This document shows, piece after piece, positions 41,794-50,768 of a stretch of 64,000 nucleotides of DNA; the first letter of the stretch is position 1; every line of letters begins with the position of its first letter. The translations under genes and the position numbers were made by a program. The notes under the pieces were generated by a model. It was not told the origin of the DNA. It saw only the letters and a list, made by a program, of their open reading frames with translations, and did no database searches. Source of the stretch: CAZCBX01 sp964497185 (GTDB lineage: Bacteria > Bdellovibrionota_G > JALEGL01 > JAGRMV01); NCBI GenBank assembly GCA_964497185.1, contig CAZCBX010000009.1, positions 1-64,000 on the forward strand. Direction: 5' to 3'.

Positions 41794-42576
41794 TTATTTC
41801 AAATCTTTTCGACGGAACAGGAGCATGGAGGCTGTTAAGAAGAAGAGCACCCAACATACGGCCAACATGGTGGCATTGAATAAATAATTGCCCGGCACAG
41901 GAATGCCATGCACGATTTTGGTGTGCACGATGAACATGTCCAAGTTAAAAAATTCAACAATGTTGCCCACCACCTCAGGCCACTTGCTTTCAATGCGCAT
42001 GTTGCGTGCCATGGTCAAAAGCGCGTTGGCCAAGTTATCGGAGACATGGCCCACCACAAAAATGGAAAATGAAAACAAGGTGCTCATCAACGAGGAACTA
42101 TAGGAAGAAAATACCAGACAAATGGAGATCAAAATGCAAAATTCCAAAAACATCAGGTAAGCTGATTTTAACAACACCCACGAGATGGATGGGCTGTAAA
42201 AAGACAGTACGCCATACAACGCGGCCATCATCAGTACCACCATCAAACCCACCACCAGGGCAAGTCCTAAAAATTTACCCAATACAAACCCAAAACGTGA
42301 AATGGGCTTGGACAAAATGGTGTAAATGGTTCTGCGATCCACTTCTTTGAACACCAAAGAAACACCCATGGAAATGGACAGAAACACGCCAAAGAAAAAG
42401 ATGGCAAAAAGCCCCACGTCTTTGATGATTTTTTCAAAGACGCCGCCCAAAGACAATTGCGCGATAAAGTGAGATGCACCAATCATCACCAGCGTAAAAA
42501 AGATCAAACTGTAAAGCAGTTTTTGGCGAATGGCTTCGCGGTAAGTATTGGTGGCCAGGGCAAGAACTTTGATCAT
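41794..42576 (-). CDS. pilI: ABC transporter permease PilI
   Basis: The 260-residue protein has about six membrane helices of the ABC-2 type (LIFFTLVMIGASHFI, LALVVGLMVVLMMAALYGVL, VCWVLFFLTASMLL). It overlaps pilH by ATGA. In Myxococcus xanthus pilG, pilH and pilI form an ABC exporter needed for pilus assembly, and the position here between pilH and pilD is the same. What it exports is not known. Confidence 0.75.
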   Translation of the reverse strand: MIKVLALATNTYREAIRQKLLYSLIFFTLVMIGASHFIAQLSLGGVFEKIIKDVGLFAIFFFGVFLSISMGVSLVFKEVDRRTIYTILSKPISRFGFVLGKFLGLALVVGLMVVLMMAALYGVLSFYSPSISWVLLKSAYLMFLEFCILISICLVFSSYSSSLMSTLFSFSIFVVGHVSDNLANALLTMARNMRIESKWPEVVGNIVEFFNLDMFIVHTKIVHGIPVPGNYLFNATMLAVCWVLFFLTASMLLFRRKDLK

Positions 42577-43517
42577 GCTTTGTTCTCCTCAATGTTTTTC
42601 AATAATGAGTCTTCCAAACTGTCTTTGTGCGGCACAAAAGATTCAAGGGGCAAATTTTTGTCAATGGCCCATGTTAACACTTCAGACTGGGAAACTGCTT
42701 TGGGGTTGAGCACATGCAAAATGGTGCGATTGGGCAAACTTTTTACATCGGTGTGGCTTTGCCATGCTTCAGGAAGCGCCGGTAGCTGATCGGTTTCAAA
42801 AAAGAAATCAATTCGATGCACTTCGGCTGTAACCACATCGGTCATTTTGCCAAAGGATTTTACGCGCCCTTCCACAATCATCACCACATAATCACACAAA
42901 AACTCTATGTCGGACAAAATATGGGAAGAGAGCATCACCGTTTTGCCTTCTTGCTTGAGTGCAAAAATAATTTCCCGCACTTCTCGGCGACCAATGGGGT
43001 CCAAACCCGACATGGGTTCATCCAAAATCACAAAATCGGGATCGTTGATCAAGGCTTGCGCAATCCCCACACGCTGAAGCATCCCTTTGGAAAAACTTCG
43101 TAGTTTTTTATCTCGGGCATGTTCTAGTCGAACCAGTGCCAACAGGTCATTGATTTTGCTTGCCCGCTGGGCCGATGGGATGCCAAAGAGTTTGGCGTAA
43201 AAATTTAAAATTTCGGCCGCCGTGAGGTAATCATAATAATAAGCTTGCTCAGGCAAATAGCCAATGTTGGCTTTGACATCGGCGTCGTGGATGGTTTTGC
43301 CCATGATGGAAATCTTACCTTGGTCGGGATGAACAAAATCCAAAATGGATTTGATGGTGGTGGTCTTACCCGCACCGTTGGGTCCTACGATGCCACAAAT
43401 CGAATTTTTGGGCACATAAAACGATACGTCATGAAGAATTTTGACCTTGGGTTTCCAAAAGTCGGTGGTGAATGTTTTGTGTAAGCCAGACACTTCCAGC
43501 ATTGGGGATTGAGTCAT
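42573..43517 (-). CDS. pilH: ABC transporter ATP-binding protein PilH
   Basis: The 314-residue protein has Walker A GPNGAGKTTT, signature FSKGMLQRVGIAQ, and Walker B DFVILDEPMSGLDP with the switch His in SSHIL. The C-terminal 90 residues beyond the ATPase fold are typical of ABC-2 exporters of this type. It is joined to pilI and pilG by four-base ATGA overlaps, so the three are made together. The name follows the Myxococcus order. Confidence 0.8.
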   Translation of the reverse strand: MTQSPMLEVSGLHKTFTTDFWKPKVKILHDVSFYVPKNSICGIVGPNGAGKTTTIKSILDFVHPDQGKISIMGKTIHDADVKANIGYLPEQAYYYDYLTAAEILNFYAKLFGIPSAQRASKINDLLALVRLEHARDKKLRSFSKGMLQRVGIAQALINDPDFVILDEPMSGLDPIGRREVREIIFALKQEGKTVMLSSHILSDIEFLCDYVVMIVEGRVKSFGKMTDVVTAEVHRIDFFFETDQLPALPEAWQSHTDVKSLPNRTILHVLNPKAVSQSEVLTWAIDKNLPLESFVPHKDSLEDSLLKNIEENKA

Positions 43518-44464
43518 ATTTGCTCTCCTTGCACCATGATGGTTGAAAAATCAATGTCAGAAGCCAACTCATCCAAATAGGCTTCGGGATGCAACATCAA
43601 AAAATCATTGAGCGTTAAATACGGATACTGCTCGGTCCACTGTTTGAGCAATCGTTGGATGTTTGCTTGCAGGCGTTGAATTTCCTGCTCAATCATTTCT
43701 TTGTTTTCAATGCCGCCGAGTTTGATCAGTTTGGTGCGGATTTTTTCCTCTAAGTCTTTGTCGCCATGATTCAAACGCAGCTGCTGCGCCAAAACCTCTC
43801 GGGCAAAAATGCTCTCAAGCGTGTTTTGGTTTTCGCCTTTTCGATCGAGCTGGCGTTGAATTTCGGCTGCGAAGGTACGATACAAGCTGGGCGCATTGTC
43901 TACATTTTTTGCAATGTACTCAAAATAAGGCAAGGCTTTGACTTTGTCATCGTAATCAAAATAATAACTAAACCCGATCATCTGGGGGATCATCCAATAC
44001 CGCTCGTAATGCTCCCAGTCTTGGGTGCGGTTGATGTAAAAATCCCAACATTTGGATAAGAGCTCCAGTGAGTCCTTGGCTGCATAAGGGGCATCGGCAA
44101 TATTTCGACTAAAGGACAAACGACTGGCATCATAAATACAAATGGGTTCGAAATAGGGATCTAGATCGGTGGCCAGATGGGTCAATGTATAAAAATCACT
44201 GTAATTTTTATCGCCTGTGAGCACGATGTCGACTTCCACAATGCCGTAAATCCAGATTAGATCGGCCAGCAATCCTTCAAAGCCAAAAAGAAGGGGTTTG
44301 ATGGCATCTGCGTTCAGCCTTTGATGAACCAAGCCAGAATCAGGTTGTGGAAATCGATCTTCCAGTTCAATCAAAAAGTACGGTCGAAAGACAAACACCA
44401 TGCAAAAAGAAAACGCCATCAGCAGCGAAATCCATATCGTTTTCATTGAGGATAGGCGTTTCAA
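43514..44464 (-). CDS. pilG: PilG-like membrane-anchored protein
   Basis: The 316-residue protein starts at TTG 44464 with GGAG upstream; ATG 44446 is the alternative. It has one N-terminal membrane helix (WISLLMAFSFCMVFVF) and a long helical, TPR-like periplasmic region (YFEPICIYDASRLSF, AKDSLELLSKCWDFYI, KALPYFEYIAKNVD). It fits PilG of the Myxococcus pilGHI group by position, size and shape. It follows the STT3-like gene by two bases. Confidence 0.6.
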   Translation of the reverse strand: MKRLSSMKTIWISLLMAFSFCMVFVFRPYFLIELEDRFPQPDSGLVHQRLNADAIKPLLFGFEGLLADLIWIYGIVEVDIVLTGDKNYSDFYTLTHLATDLDPYFEPICIYDASRLSFSRNIADAPYAAKDSLELLSKCWDFYINRTQDWEHYERYWMIPQMIGFSYYFDYDDKVKALPYFEYIAKNVDNAPSLYRTFAAEIQRQLDRKGENQNTLESIFAREVLAQQLRLNHGDKDLEEKIRTKLIKLGGIENKEMIEQEIQRLQANIQRLLKQWTEQYPYLTLNDFLMLHPEAYLDELASDIDFSTIMVQGEQI

Positions 44465-44466
44465 GT

Positions 44467-46584
44467 CTATTGCTTCTCCATATCAGTAGCGTTAAGAGTA
44501 ATGTTTGTTCCAGCGTAAATATCTTTTTCAGAAACATCAACTTTTCCGACCAATTGACCGTCTCTGGTTTCAATGCGATACGTACCGGAAAAAGTTACGC
44601 CACCCTCTTCTACCTTGCCATAGGGCACTGTCCACTGATGCGCACCATTTTGATACAGAGATGGCAAATCATAGCGAAAAACCTCCTTGGGAAGCAAATC
44701 GATCTTGGCACTTAAATATAGCGGCTCTGCGTGCTCGGTTTTAAACGTAATTTGCGCACCTGGCACACGTTCAAACACTTTTAGACTGGTGATTTCCTGT
44801 CCTTCTCTAAAAATATAAGGACTGGCATAAACCACACGCCAAACGCCCATGGGGTGATCCACCACTGTTAAGGCATTGAGGGTAAAAAATCGACCCAAGA
44901 TGGTTCTTAGAATCTTTTTCTTTTTGACTTGGGCTTGCGCCGAGCCCAAGTCTTCTTTTTTGGTTAAATATTCTTTGTAATCCTTGCCCAGCTGGGATGG
45001 ATCATCCAGCGCAAACAAATAACGTGCGGGATATTTTTTTAAAAAAGCATCGTACTGTTTGCGTGTGGTCGAGGTATAAAATTCTTTTACCTCAGTGGCC
45101 GTGTGCCCTTGTGCAGGGTTGGCCACCACAGGCAAATGCGCGTAATACATCAACCAATAACCATAACTCCAGGGCGCGATGACGCCTGATGCTTGCCTGG
45201 TGTAAGGACCACGGTTGGCGTGTTGGTCGATAAACTGCGATGCTTTTTTAACGCTTAAGTAAAAAGGATGATGATTGGGTTTGGCATGCCCCAACTGGCC
45301 AGCAAAAGGCAGCAAGGCCACCGCCAAACATCCCACAAATACAAGGGTTTTTCTTTTTACGGCCCAATTTGGTTTTTGAAGAGTGAGCCACTGCCAAAAA
45401 CTACATAGCAGGACAATCAGCGCCAACGGATACAACACATTGGCAAAACGTATTTGCTGAAAACATAAAATCAGAGGCAGCACGGTAAAAAGAATCAGGC
45501 CCCGCGCTTGTCTTTTATACCATGCCCAAACCATGGCCACAGGCAGTAGTAGCAGCCATAACACATCGGTTTTGTAATCCACCCAGGATAACAGCCAAAA
45601 AATATTTTGCGCTTCGGCTGTATCGCGGAGTGTATTTTGACTGGCGGTAAAAAACAGACCCAAACTTTTGGCAAAACCCCACCAGACCTCCCACGTGAAT
45701 GCAAATGCAGCCAAAGCCACACCGACCACCAACAAAGCGGTGATATGATCTTTTTTGGATTTATGGGCCGTACGCACATAATTTATACAAAAAGTTAGCG
45801 CAGCCACACCAGCCAGCACGGCCGTGGTAAAGTAGCTGTACTGATAGGGCGAAAGTGGCATATCACGGTAATAATCGGTTAAAAACATGGGCAATACACT
45901 GATGATGGTTGCCCCGGCCCATCGCACACTCCATTGACGGGCATGTGGCGTATCCAGTATCAAGACGACCAACCCCGCCCAAGGGGCCAATACCCATGTG
46001 TGAGGCCAAAAGCATGCACCCAAGCCAAACGTGACCATCCAACAACCTGGGGTGTATCGGTGATCTCGGTGGGCAATGAGATACCACGTCCACAAAAACA
46101 ACACACTGCCCAACACGGTGTGATCAATTCTGCCAATGGACGTAAAGCCAATGATTGTAGGGAAAAAGATGAGACAAAGATAAATCGTGGTGCGGACCCA
46201 AACGCGATCGGTCCACTTTTTTTCGATGGGGGCGATCAACCAAATCAAAGGCAAGCCCAACAAGGGCAGTAAAAGCATGCTTAGCATGGCGATGTCCGTG
46301 CTTTGGGTTAAACCCAATAACTTGGCAGGCACGGCAAATAAGTACTCCATGCCAGGCGCCAACTTGATATGCCCGCCATCGGGAAAAGCGATGTTGGGGT
46401 CAAAACTAATGTTTTTAAGCCCCTGCCTTACTTTTTTTTCAATGAGATAAAGGCGCAAAAAAGGATCGGTGCCTTGAGGCGTAAAACCATCGGCGGAAAA
46501 AAAAGCAGGGATGTGTGCGTAGCGCACCGCCAAATACAATAGTGAGAAAAACAACGTTTCATAACGTTGGATCAGAGTAGCCAT
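44467..46584 (-). CDS. STT3/PglB-type oligosaccharyltransferase
   Basis: The protein has 705 residues from the ATG at 46584. It has about 11-13 membrane helices in the first 430 residues and a C-terminal periplasmic domain. A first-loop acidic motif is in GTDPFLRLYLIEKKV (like the DxD of STT3). The WWDYG-type motif appears as APWSYGYWLMYYAHLPVVAN, and both positions fit STT3, AglB and PglB. These enzymes transfer glycans to Asn in N-x-S/T. The gene lies between the pilins and pilG, an insertion relative to Myxococcus. PilA at 47304 has three sequons, so it is the likely target. Substrate and activity are inferred. Confidence 0.7.
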   Translation of the reverse strand: MATLIQRYETLFFSLLYLAVRYAHIPAFFSADGFTPQGTDPFLRLYLIEKKVRQGLKNISFDPNIAFPDGGHIKLAPGMEYLFAVPAKLLGLTQSTDIAMLSMLLLPLLGLPLIWLIAPIEKKWTDRVWVRTTIYLCLIFFPTIIGFTSIGRIDHTVLGSVLFLWTWYLIAHRDHRYTPGCWMVTFGLGACFWPHTWVLAPWAGLVVLILDTPHARQWSVRWAGATIISVLPMFLTDYYRDMPLSPYQYSYFTTAVLAGVAALTFCINYVRTAHKSKKDHITALLVVGVALAAFAFTWEVWWGFAKSLGLFFTASQNTLRDTAEAQNIFWLLSWVDYKTDVLWLLLLPVAMVWAWYKRQARGLILFTVLPLILCFQQIRFANVLYPLALIVLLCSFWQWLTLQKPNWAVKRKTLVFVGCLAVALLPFAGQLGHAKPNHHPFYLSVKKASQFIDQHANRGPYTRQASGVIAPWSYGYWLMYYAHLPVVANPAQGHTATEVKEFYTSTTRKQYDAFLKKYPARYLFALDDPSQLGKDYKEYLTKKEDLGSAQAQVKKKKILRTILGRFFTLNALTVVDHPMGVWRVVYASPYIFREGQEITSLKVFERVPGAQITFKTEHAEPLYLSAKIDLLPKEVFRYDLPSLYQNGAHQWTVPYGKVEEGGVTFSGTYRIETRDGQLVGKVDVSEKDIYAGTNITLNATDMEKQ

Positions 46585-46644
46585 GTGGTATGATCTTAAT
46601 AAAACCAAACAAAAAAGCTACTTCAATTTTATAAGAAAAAGGCT

Positions 46645-47220
46645 TTAATCGATGCCGTAGGAGGAACTCACCGTTCGGTGCGACGCTTGATCAGTGTTTA
46701 AGAACATGCGAAACACACGGCAACCTTGGTTCTGTGTTTCTGTGTTGTCTCCCGGCGTACAATCATCGCGACGAAAGTCAAATACCGCTTCAGCCAACGC
46801 ACTGGTTCGCGCGTCATTGGTATTGCCCAAAAACAAAGCATAGGAACCTTGGGTAAACGATTGGCCTTCAAACGCAATGTTTTGAAAAGGCGAAATGTCC
46901 CAATTGGCCATTACCCTTGACCCTTTTCCAGCTTGAAGCTGGCTGACGGTTGGCGTTCTTGCTGAGCCCGTGTTGGAAGCCTGGGCCATATAGGTGCGTT
47001 CGATGGGCGTATAACTTCCCGGATCAAAGCGGTCGGATTCGTAGTATGCAATGTTGAGTTTGATCATGCTGTTGATCAGCATGGGGGCTTCGGCCATTTT
47101 GGATTTGTGAACGTATTCTGTAAAATTGGGAATCGCAACGGCGGATAAGATGCCAATAATGGCCACCACAATCATCAGTTCAATGAGCGTAAACCCTCGG
47201 CCTGCAAATGCGTTTTTCAT
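46645..47220 (-). CDS. pilA: Type IV pilin (second copy)
   Basis: The 191-residue prepilin has leader MKNAFAGRG, cut before FTLIELMIVVAIIGILSAVA. Its C-terminal Cys pair (DDC ... QGCRVFRMFL) forms the D-loop. It aligns along its length with the upstream pilin (NWDISPFQN versus NWDIEPFSN), so the two are tandem duplicates that have diverged. It has only one sequon, in the buried N-terminal helix. AAAGGAAAT is the ribosome site, just after the terminator of the first pilin gene, so expression depends on read-through. Confidence 0.88.
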   Translation of the reverse strand: MKNAFAGRGFTLIELMIVVAIIGILSAVAIPNFTEYVHKSKMAEAPMLINSMIKLNIAYYESDRFDPGSYTPIERTYMAQASNTGSARTPTVSQLQAGKGSRVMANWDISPFQNIAFEGQSFTQGSYALFLGNTNDARTSALAEAVFDFRRDDCTPGDNTETQNQGCRVFRMFLNTDQASHRTVSSSYGID

Positions 47221-47237
47221 GATGTGTAATTTCCTTT

Positions 47238-47271
47238 AAAAAAAAAGCAGGAGAGCCGAGGCCCTCCTGCT
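47238..47271 (-). terminator. Intrinsic terminator after the first pilin gene
   Basis: On the minus strand AGCAGGAGGGCC and GGCTCTCCTGCT form a strong GC-rich hairpin, followed by nine T and AAAGG. It lies between the two pilin genes and would give high transcript levels for the first pilin alone, with partial read-through to the second pilin and the genes after it. Confidence 0.9.
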
Positions 47272-47303
47272 TGATACATCATCGCTTGATGATAACCGAC
47301 AAA

Positions 47304-47900
47304 TTAGTCGTTACCGAAGCTAGAAGCATTTTGTGCGTGACCGTCACCACTTCGGCTTAGGAAGTTGCGGTATACACGACAACCGTTTGAGGTTGTTTCG
47401 CTGTTTGAAGGCTCGTTGCCGTCACAGTCTTCGCCTGTGAAGTCAAATAGCGCTTCAGCAATTACCTGAGCGTTTGTACCGGTCAAAGAACCAGATGCAC
47501 CTTGAAACAATGCATAAGAACCATACACGTTTGGTGGACCTGAAAATGACAGGTTAGAGAAGGGTTCAATGTCCCAGTTGGCAACTGATTTAGCACCAGC
47601 AGCACCTTGAACGATCGCTACAGTTGGCGTACGTTCGTTATCAGCAGGTGTGTTGGCTGCAATCGCTACATAGCTGGGGGGAATGATTGAAAAGTTGGAT
47701 GGGTCCACTTGTTCAGTATCCCAAGCAACAATGTTCAATTGGTTCATGTTTTTCAATACAGACGGTGCTTCAGCTTCTTTCGCACGACGTACATACGATT
47801 GGAAGTTTGGCACAGCAATGGCTGCAAGAATACCAATAATCGCTACAACGATCATTAGCTCAATCAGGGTAAACCCTTTTTGGTTTAGTTTTTTAAACAT
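47304..47900 (-). CDS. pilA: Major type IV pilin
   Basis: The 198-residue prepilin has leader MFKKLNQKG, cut before FTLIELMIVVAIIGILAAIA, with Glu5 present. The globular domain has a C-terminal Cys pair (EDC ... NGCRVYRNFL). It has three N-x-S/T sequons outside the helix: NFS near 69, NLS near 116 and NAS near the C-terminus. AAAGGAG is upstream of the ATG. A sigma-54 promoter and its own terminator mark it as the strongly expressed pilus subunit. The STT3-like gene downstream makes glycosylation plausible. Confidence 0.93.
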   Translation of the reverse strand: MFKKLNQKGFTLIELMIVVAIIGILAAIAVPNFQSYVRRAKEAEAPSVLKNMNQLNIVAWDTEQVDPSNFSIIPPSYVAIAANTPADNERTPTVAIVQGAAGAKSVANWDIEPFSNLSFSGPPNVYGSYALFQGASGSLTGTNAQVIAEALFDFTGEDCDGNEPSNSETTSNGCRVYRNFLSRSGDGHAQNASSFGND

Positions 47901-47935
47901 TTTCTCTCCTTTGGTTAAATGTTGCCCCTATAGAA

Positions 47936-47951
47936 GCAAGGTTGATACCAA
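47936..47951 (-). promoter_or_regulatory. sigma-54 (-24/-12) promoter of pilA
   Basis: On the minus strand TTGGTATCAACCTTGC has the GG and GC doublets exactly ten bases apart, matching TGGCAC-N5-TTGC apart from the CAC. It lies 36 bases upstream of the pilA ATG, with transcription expected near 47925. PilR, an enhancer-binding activator of sigma-54, is encoded directly upstream, which supports the call. Confidence 0.75.
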
Positions 47952-48068
47952 ATTTATTTTTTTTAAATTTTATAAAAATAATATGATATCAATAACTTAC
48001 AATCAAGCCAACCAAGGTATGCATTTTTTGCGTGACTAATTTTGTCAAGTGACGGATTTTGGTCACCC

Positions 48069-49439
48069 CTACGATGCATCATTGGAGTCCAAACCCAATT
48101 TTTTTAGCCGATAGCGAAAAGAACGAAATGTAATGCCCAAAAGTTTGGCCGCTTTGCTTTTAACCCCTTGGCTTTGGTCCAGGGCGCGCTCAAGAATGTT
48201 TTTTTCATAGCTTTCCAACATTTGATCCAGTGACACCCCTTGCTGGATGGCATCGGTGTGTACGTTGGCACTTCGAGCTTTGGATAAAGGCAAATCCTCC
48301 ACCTCAATGCGCTGACCTTCTGCAAAAACCACGGCTTGCTCAATCATGTGTTCCAACTCACGAATATTGCCTGGAAATGGGTGGCCTTGAAGCGCTTGAA
48401 GCGCTTGAGATGAAAAATGCAGTGTCGGCTTTTGGTATTCTTTTTTTATTCTTTCTAGAAAATGATCCGCCAAGAGCGGAATGTCTGAAGCACGGTCTTT
48501 TAAAGCAGGTACTTGAATTTCGACCACGTTGAGTCGATAGTATAAATCTTCTCGAAAGTTTTTTTGTTCAATTTCTTTTTGCAGATCTTTGTGCGTGGCT
48601 GCCAGCACACGTACATTGATTTCTTTTTCCTGTGTGGAACCTAGCGGCGTTATTTTTTGCTCGGCCAGCACGCGCAGCAACTTCGACTGAAGCTCCATGG
48701 GAATGTCGCCAATTTCGTCCATAAATAACGTGCCGCCATGAGATGCTTCAAAAAAACCAATTTTGTCTTGATCGGCACCTGTAAATGCACCTTTGACATA
48801 CCCGAACAATTCGCTTTCAAGGAGGTTGGCTGGTATCGCACTGCAGTTGATGGGCAAAAAGGTCTTTTGGTTGCGCGGTGAGCTGGCGTGCAACTTTCGC
48901 GCAACAAGCTCTTTGCCGCTACCGGTGGGGCCCGTGATCAACACGTTGGAATGCGTCGTGGCCACTTTGGTGATTTTGGTCATCAACTCCTGCATGATGT
49001 CCGAGGCGCCAATGATTTCTTTATGCTCAAACTTTTTGGTCAAAATGGTGCGAAGCACCCTGTTTTCTTTTTGCAGGTGTTGATTTTCTAGGGCGTGTTC
49101 CACATTTTTAATCAACTGTTTCATCTCAAAAGGTTTGGGGATGAAATCTTTGACCCCCTTTTTCATGGCATCAATGGCGATTTTCATGTTGCCATAGGCC
49201 GTCATCATCATCACAGTGGTCGATGGAGAAATCTCCTTGGTTTTTTCGAGCACTTCCAAGCCTGTCATGGCTGGCATGGATAAATCCGTCAGCAGCAGGT
49301 CATAATAAACGGAGGTCATCTGCTCGATGGCTTTTTGTGGGTCGGTGCAGATGTGTACGGTCCACCCTTGCTGTTCAAAGGCAAATCGTATGACTTCCAC
49401 GATGGAAGCTTCGTCGTCCAATACCAAAATTTTATACAT
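48069..49439 (-). CDS. pilR: Two-component sigma-54 response regulator PilR
   Basis: The protein has 456 residues from the ATG at 49439, overlapping the end of pilS by eight bases. The receiver domain has acidic residues in LVLDDE and phospho-acceptor D52 in LLLTDLSMP. The AAA+ domain has TGPTGSGKELVARK and an intact GAFTGA loop, and the Fis-type HTH ends the protein (KSKAAKLLGITFRSFRYRLK). It activates the sigma-54 pilA promoter after phosphorylation by PilS. Confidence 0.92.
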   Translation of the reverse strand: MYKILVLDDEASIVEVIRFAFEQQGWTVHICTDPQKAIEQMTSVYYDLLLTDLSMPAMTGLEVLEKTKEISPSTTVMMMTAYGNMKIAIDAMKKGVKDFIPKPFEMKQLIKNVEHALENQHLQKENRVLRTILTKKFEHKEIIGASDIMQELMTKITKVATTHSNVLITGPTGSGKELVARKLHASSPRNQKTFLPINCSAIPANLLESELFGYVKGAFTGADQDKIGFFEASHGGTLFMDEIGDIPMELQSKLLRVLAEQKITPLGSTQEKEINVRVLAATHKDLQKEIEQKNFREDLYYRLNVVEIQVPALKDRASDIPLLADHFLERIKKEYQKPTLHFSSQALQALQGHPFPGNIRELEHMIEQAVVFAEGQRIEVEDLPLSKARSANVHTDAIQQGVSLDQMLESYEKNILERALDQSQGVKSKAAKLLGITFRSFRYRLKKLGLDSNDAS

Positions 49440-50757
49440 GCGCGGCTCCCTGCACAGCAATGATCATCTCCAAAGTTGCCCCTGGCGCATCGGCATTGTT
49501 GAACAATTGGATGTCGGCATTGTGATCTTTGGCGATGCGATGGACAATGGAGAGTCCCAATCCCGTGCCCTTGGCTTTGGTGGTAAAAAAAGGCTCAAAA
49601 AACTTTTGGTCTACGCCTTCGATGCCGTGGCCTTGATCTCGAAAAGAGATTTTATATTGATGGTCCGTATGGGGTGTAAATTCAATGTCGATGGTTCCTT
49701 GATTGTTCATGGCTTCGCTGGCGTTGTTGAGTACATTCCAGAACAATTGTTTCATGCGGTGGGGGTCCAGCTGAACCATTTGTTCATTTTGCACCCGGTT
49801 GTTCCATTGAATTTGAATATTGGGATTTCCCTGTTCAAACAAAGTTAATGTGGTGCCCAGCAATTCGGATATGTACAGTTTCTCCGTAAGGGTTTCAACT
49901 GGCTTGGTATAATGTAAAAAATCTTCGATCATGGTGTTGAGTCGAGACACCTCTTTGTTGGCAATGGAAAGCATTTGTTCTTTTTTATCAGAATCCAAAC
50001 GGTCTGTGGATAGCATCTGAATGGCTGCCGATATGGATGTGAGTGGGTTGCGAATCTCATGCGCAATGCGGGCGGCCATTTCACCCAAAGAAGCGAGTTT
50101 TTCTGACTCTTGAATTTTATTTCGAAGTTTGCCCACCTCCATTTTTTTTACAAACCCCTCATACTCGGCATCATGAATGTATTTGCCCACCAAATAAGAG
50201 ATGGCGCCAATGATGATAAAACCAAAACAGATGGTTAAAACCGATACAATGCGCATCCGTTCACCGGTTTCAGGGAACAACGGAAGAAAATCGAGAAAAC
50301 GGATTTTTTCGACAAAGTAATTGATGTTGACCATCACCGCATATAAAAATCCGGCCACCACCGCAGCCAATATGGCGCCTTCCAAATGAAATAAAATTCC
50401 AGAATAAAAAATAAGCAGCCAAAAAAGATATTTAAACTGGCTCTGCACCCCTGCGGTAAACAAAATTACCAGTGCAAAAAAAAGAAAATCAAATGCCAAT
50501 TGTATAATGGCATAAGAAGGCGTCAGCTGAATGACATTAAAAAAGTATAGAAAAATTAAAATGCTGGAAAATAAAAAATAGGCCAGCGAAGTATACAGCA
50601 ACCATACATACATGGGTGATTGCATGCCCTCGACGGGCCGGAAAAGCACGAAGCCTAAAAAAAAGGATACCGATATAAAAAAGCGAATGATTTGAATGGC
50701 GCGAATGCGCGCCGCTGTTCGCTGAGTTAAAAAATCTTTGTAAAGCTCTTGGTCCAA
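49432..50757 (-). CDS. pilS: Sensor histidine kinase PilS
   Basis: The 441-residue protein has six membrane helices in the first ~200 residues. A HisKA domain follows with the phospho-acceptor His in MAARIAHEIRNPLTSISAA, then the ATPase domain with N-box LFWNVLNNASEA, DQGHGIEG and GTGLGLSIVHRI. PilS senses pilin level in the membrane in Pseudomonas and phosphorylates PilR. The six-helix sensor fits that model. Confidence 0.9.
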   Translation of the reverse strand: MDQELYKDFLTQRTAARIRAIQIIRFFISVSFFLGFVLFRPVEGMQSPMYVWLLYTSLAYFLFSSILIFLYFFNVIQLTPSYAIIQLAFDFLFFALVILFTAGVQSQFKYLFWLLIFYSGILFHLEGAILAAVVAGFLYAVMVNINYFVEKIRFLDFLPLFPETGERMRIVSVLTICFGFIIIGAISYLVGKYIHDAEYEGFVKKMEVGKLRNKIQESEKLASLGEMAARIAHEIRNPLTSISAAIQMLSTDRLDSDKKEQMLSIANKEVSRLNTMIEDFLHYTKPVETLTEKLYISELLGTTLTLFEQGNPNIQIQWNNRVQNEQMVQLDPHRMKQLFWNVLNNASEAMNNQGTIDIEFTPHTDHQYKISFRDQGHGIEGVDQKFFEPFFTTKAKGTGLGLSIVHRIAKDHNADIQLFNNADAPGATLEMIIAVQGAAHV

Positions 50758-50768
50758 TGGGGCCGTCC

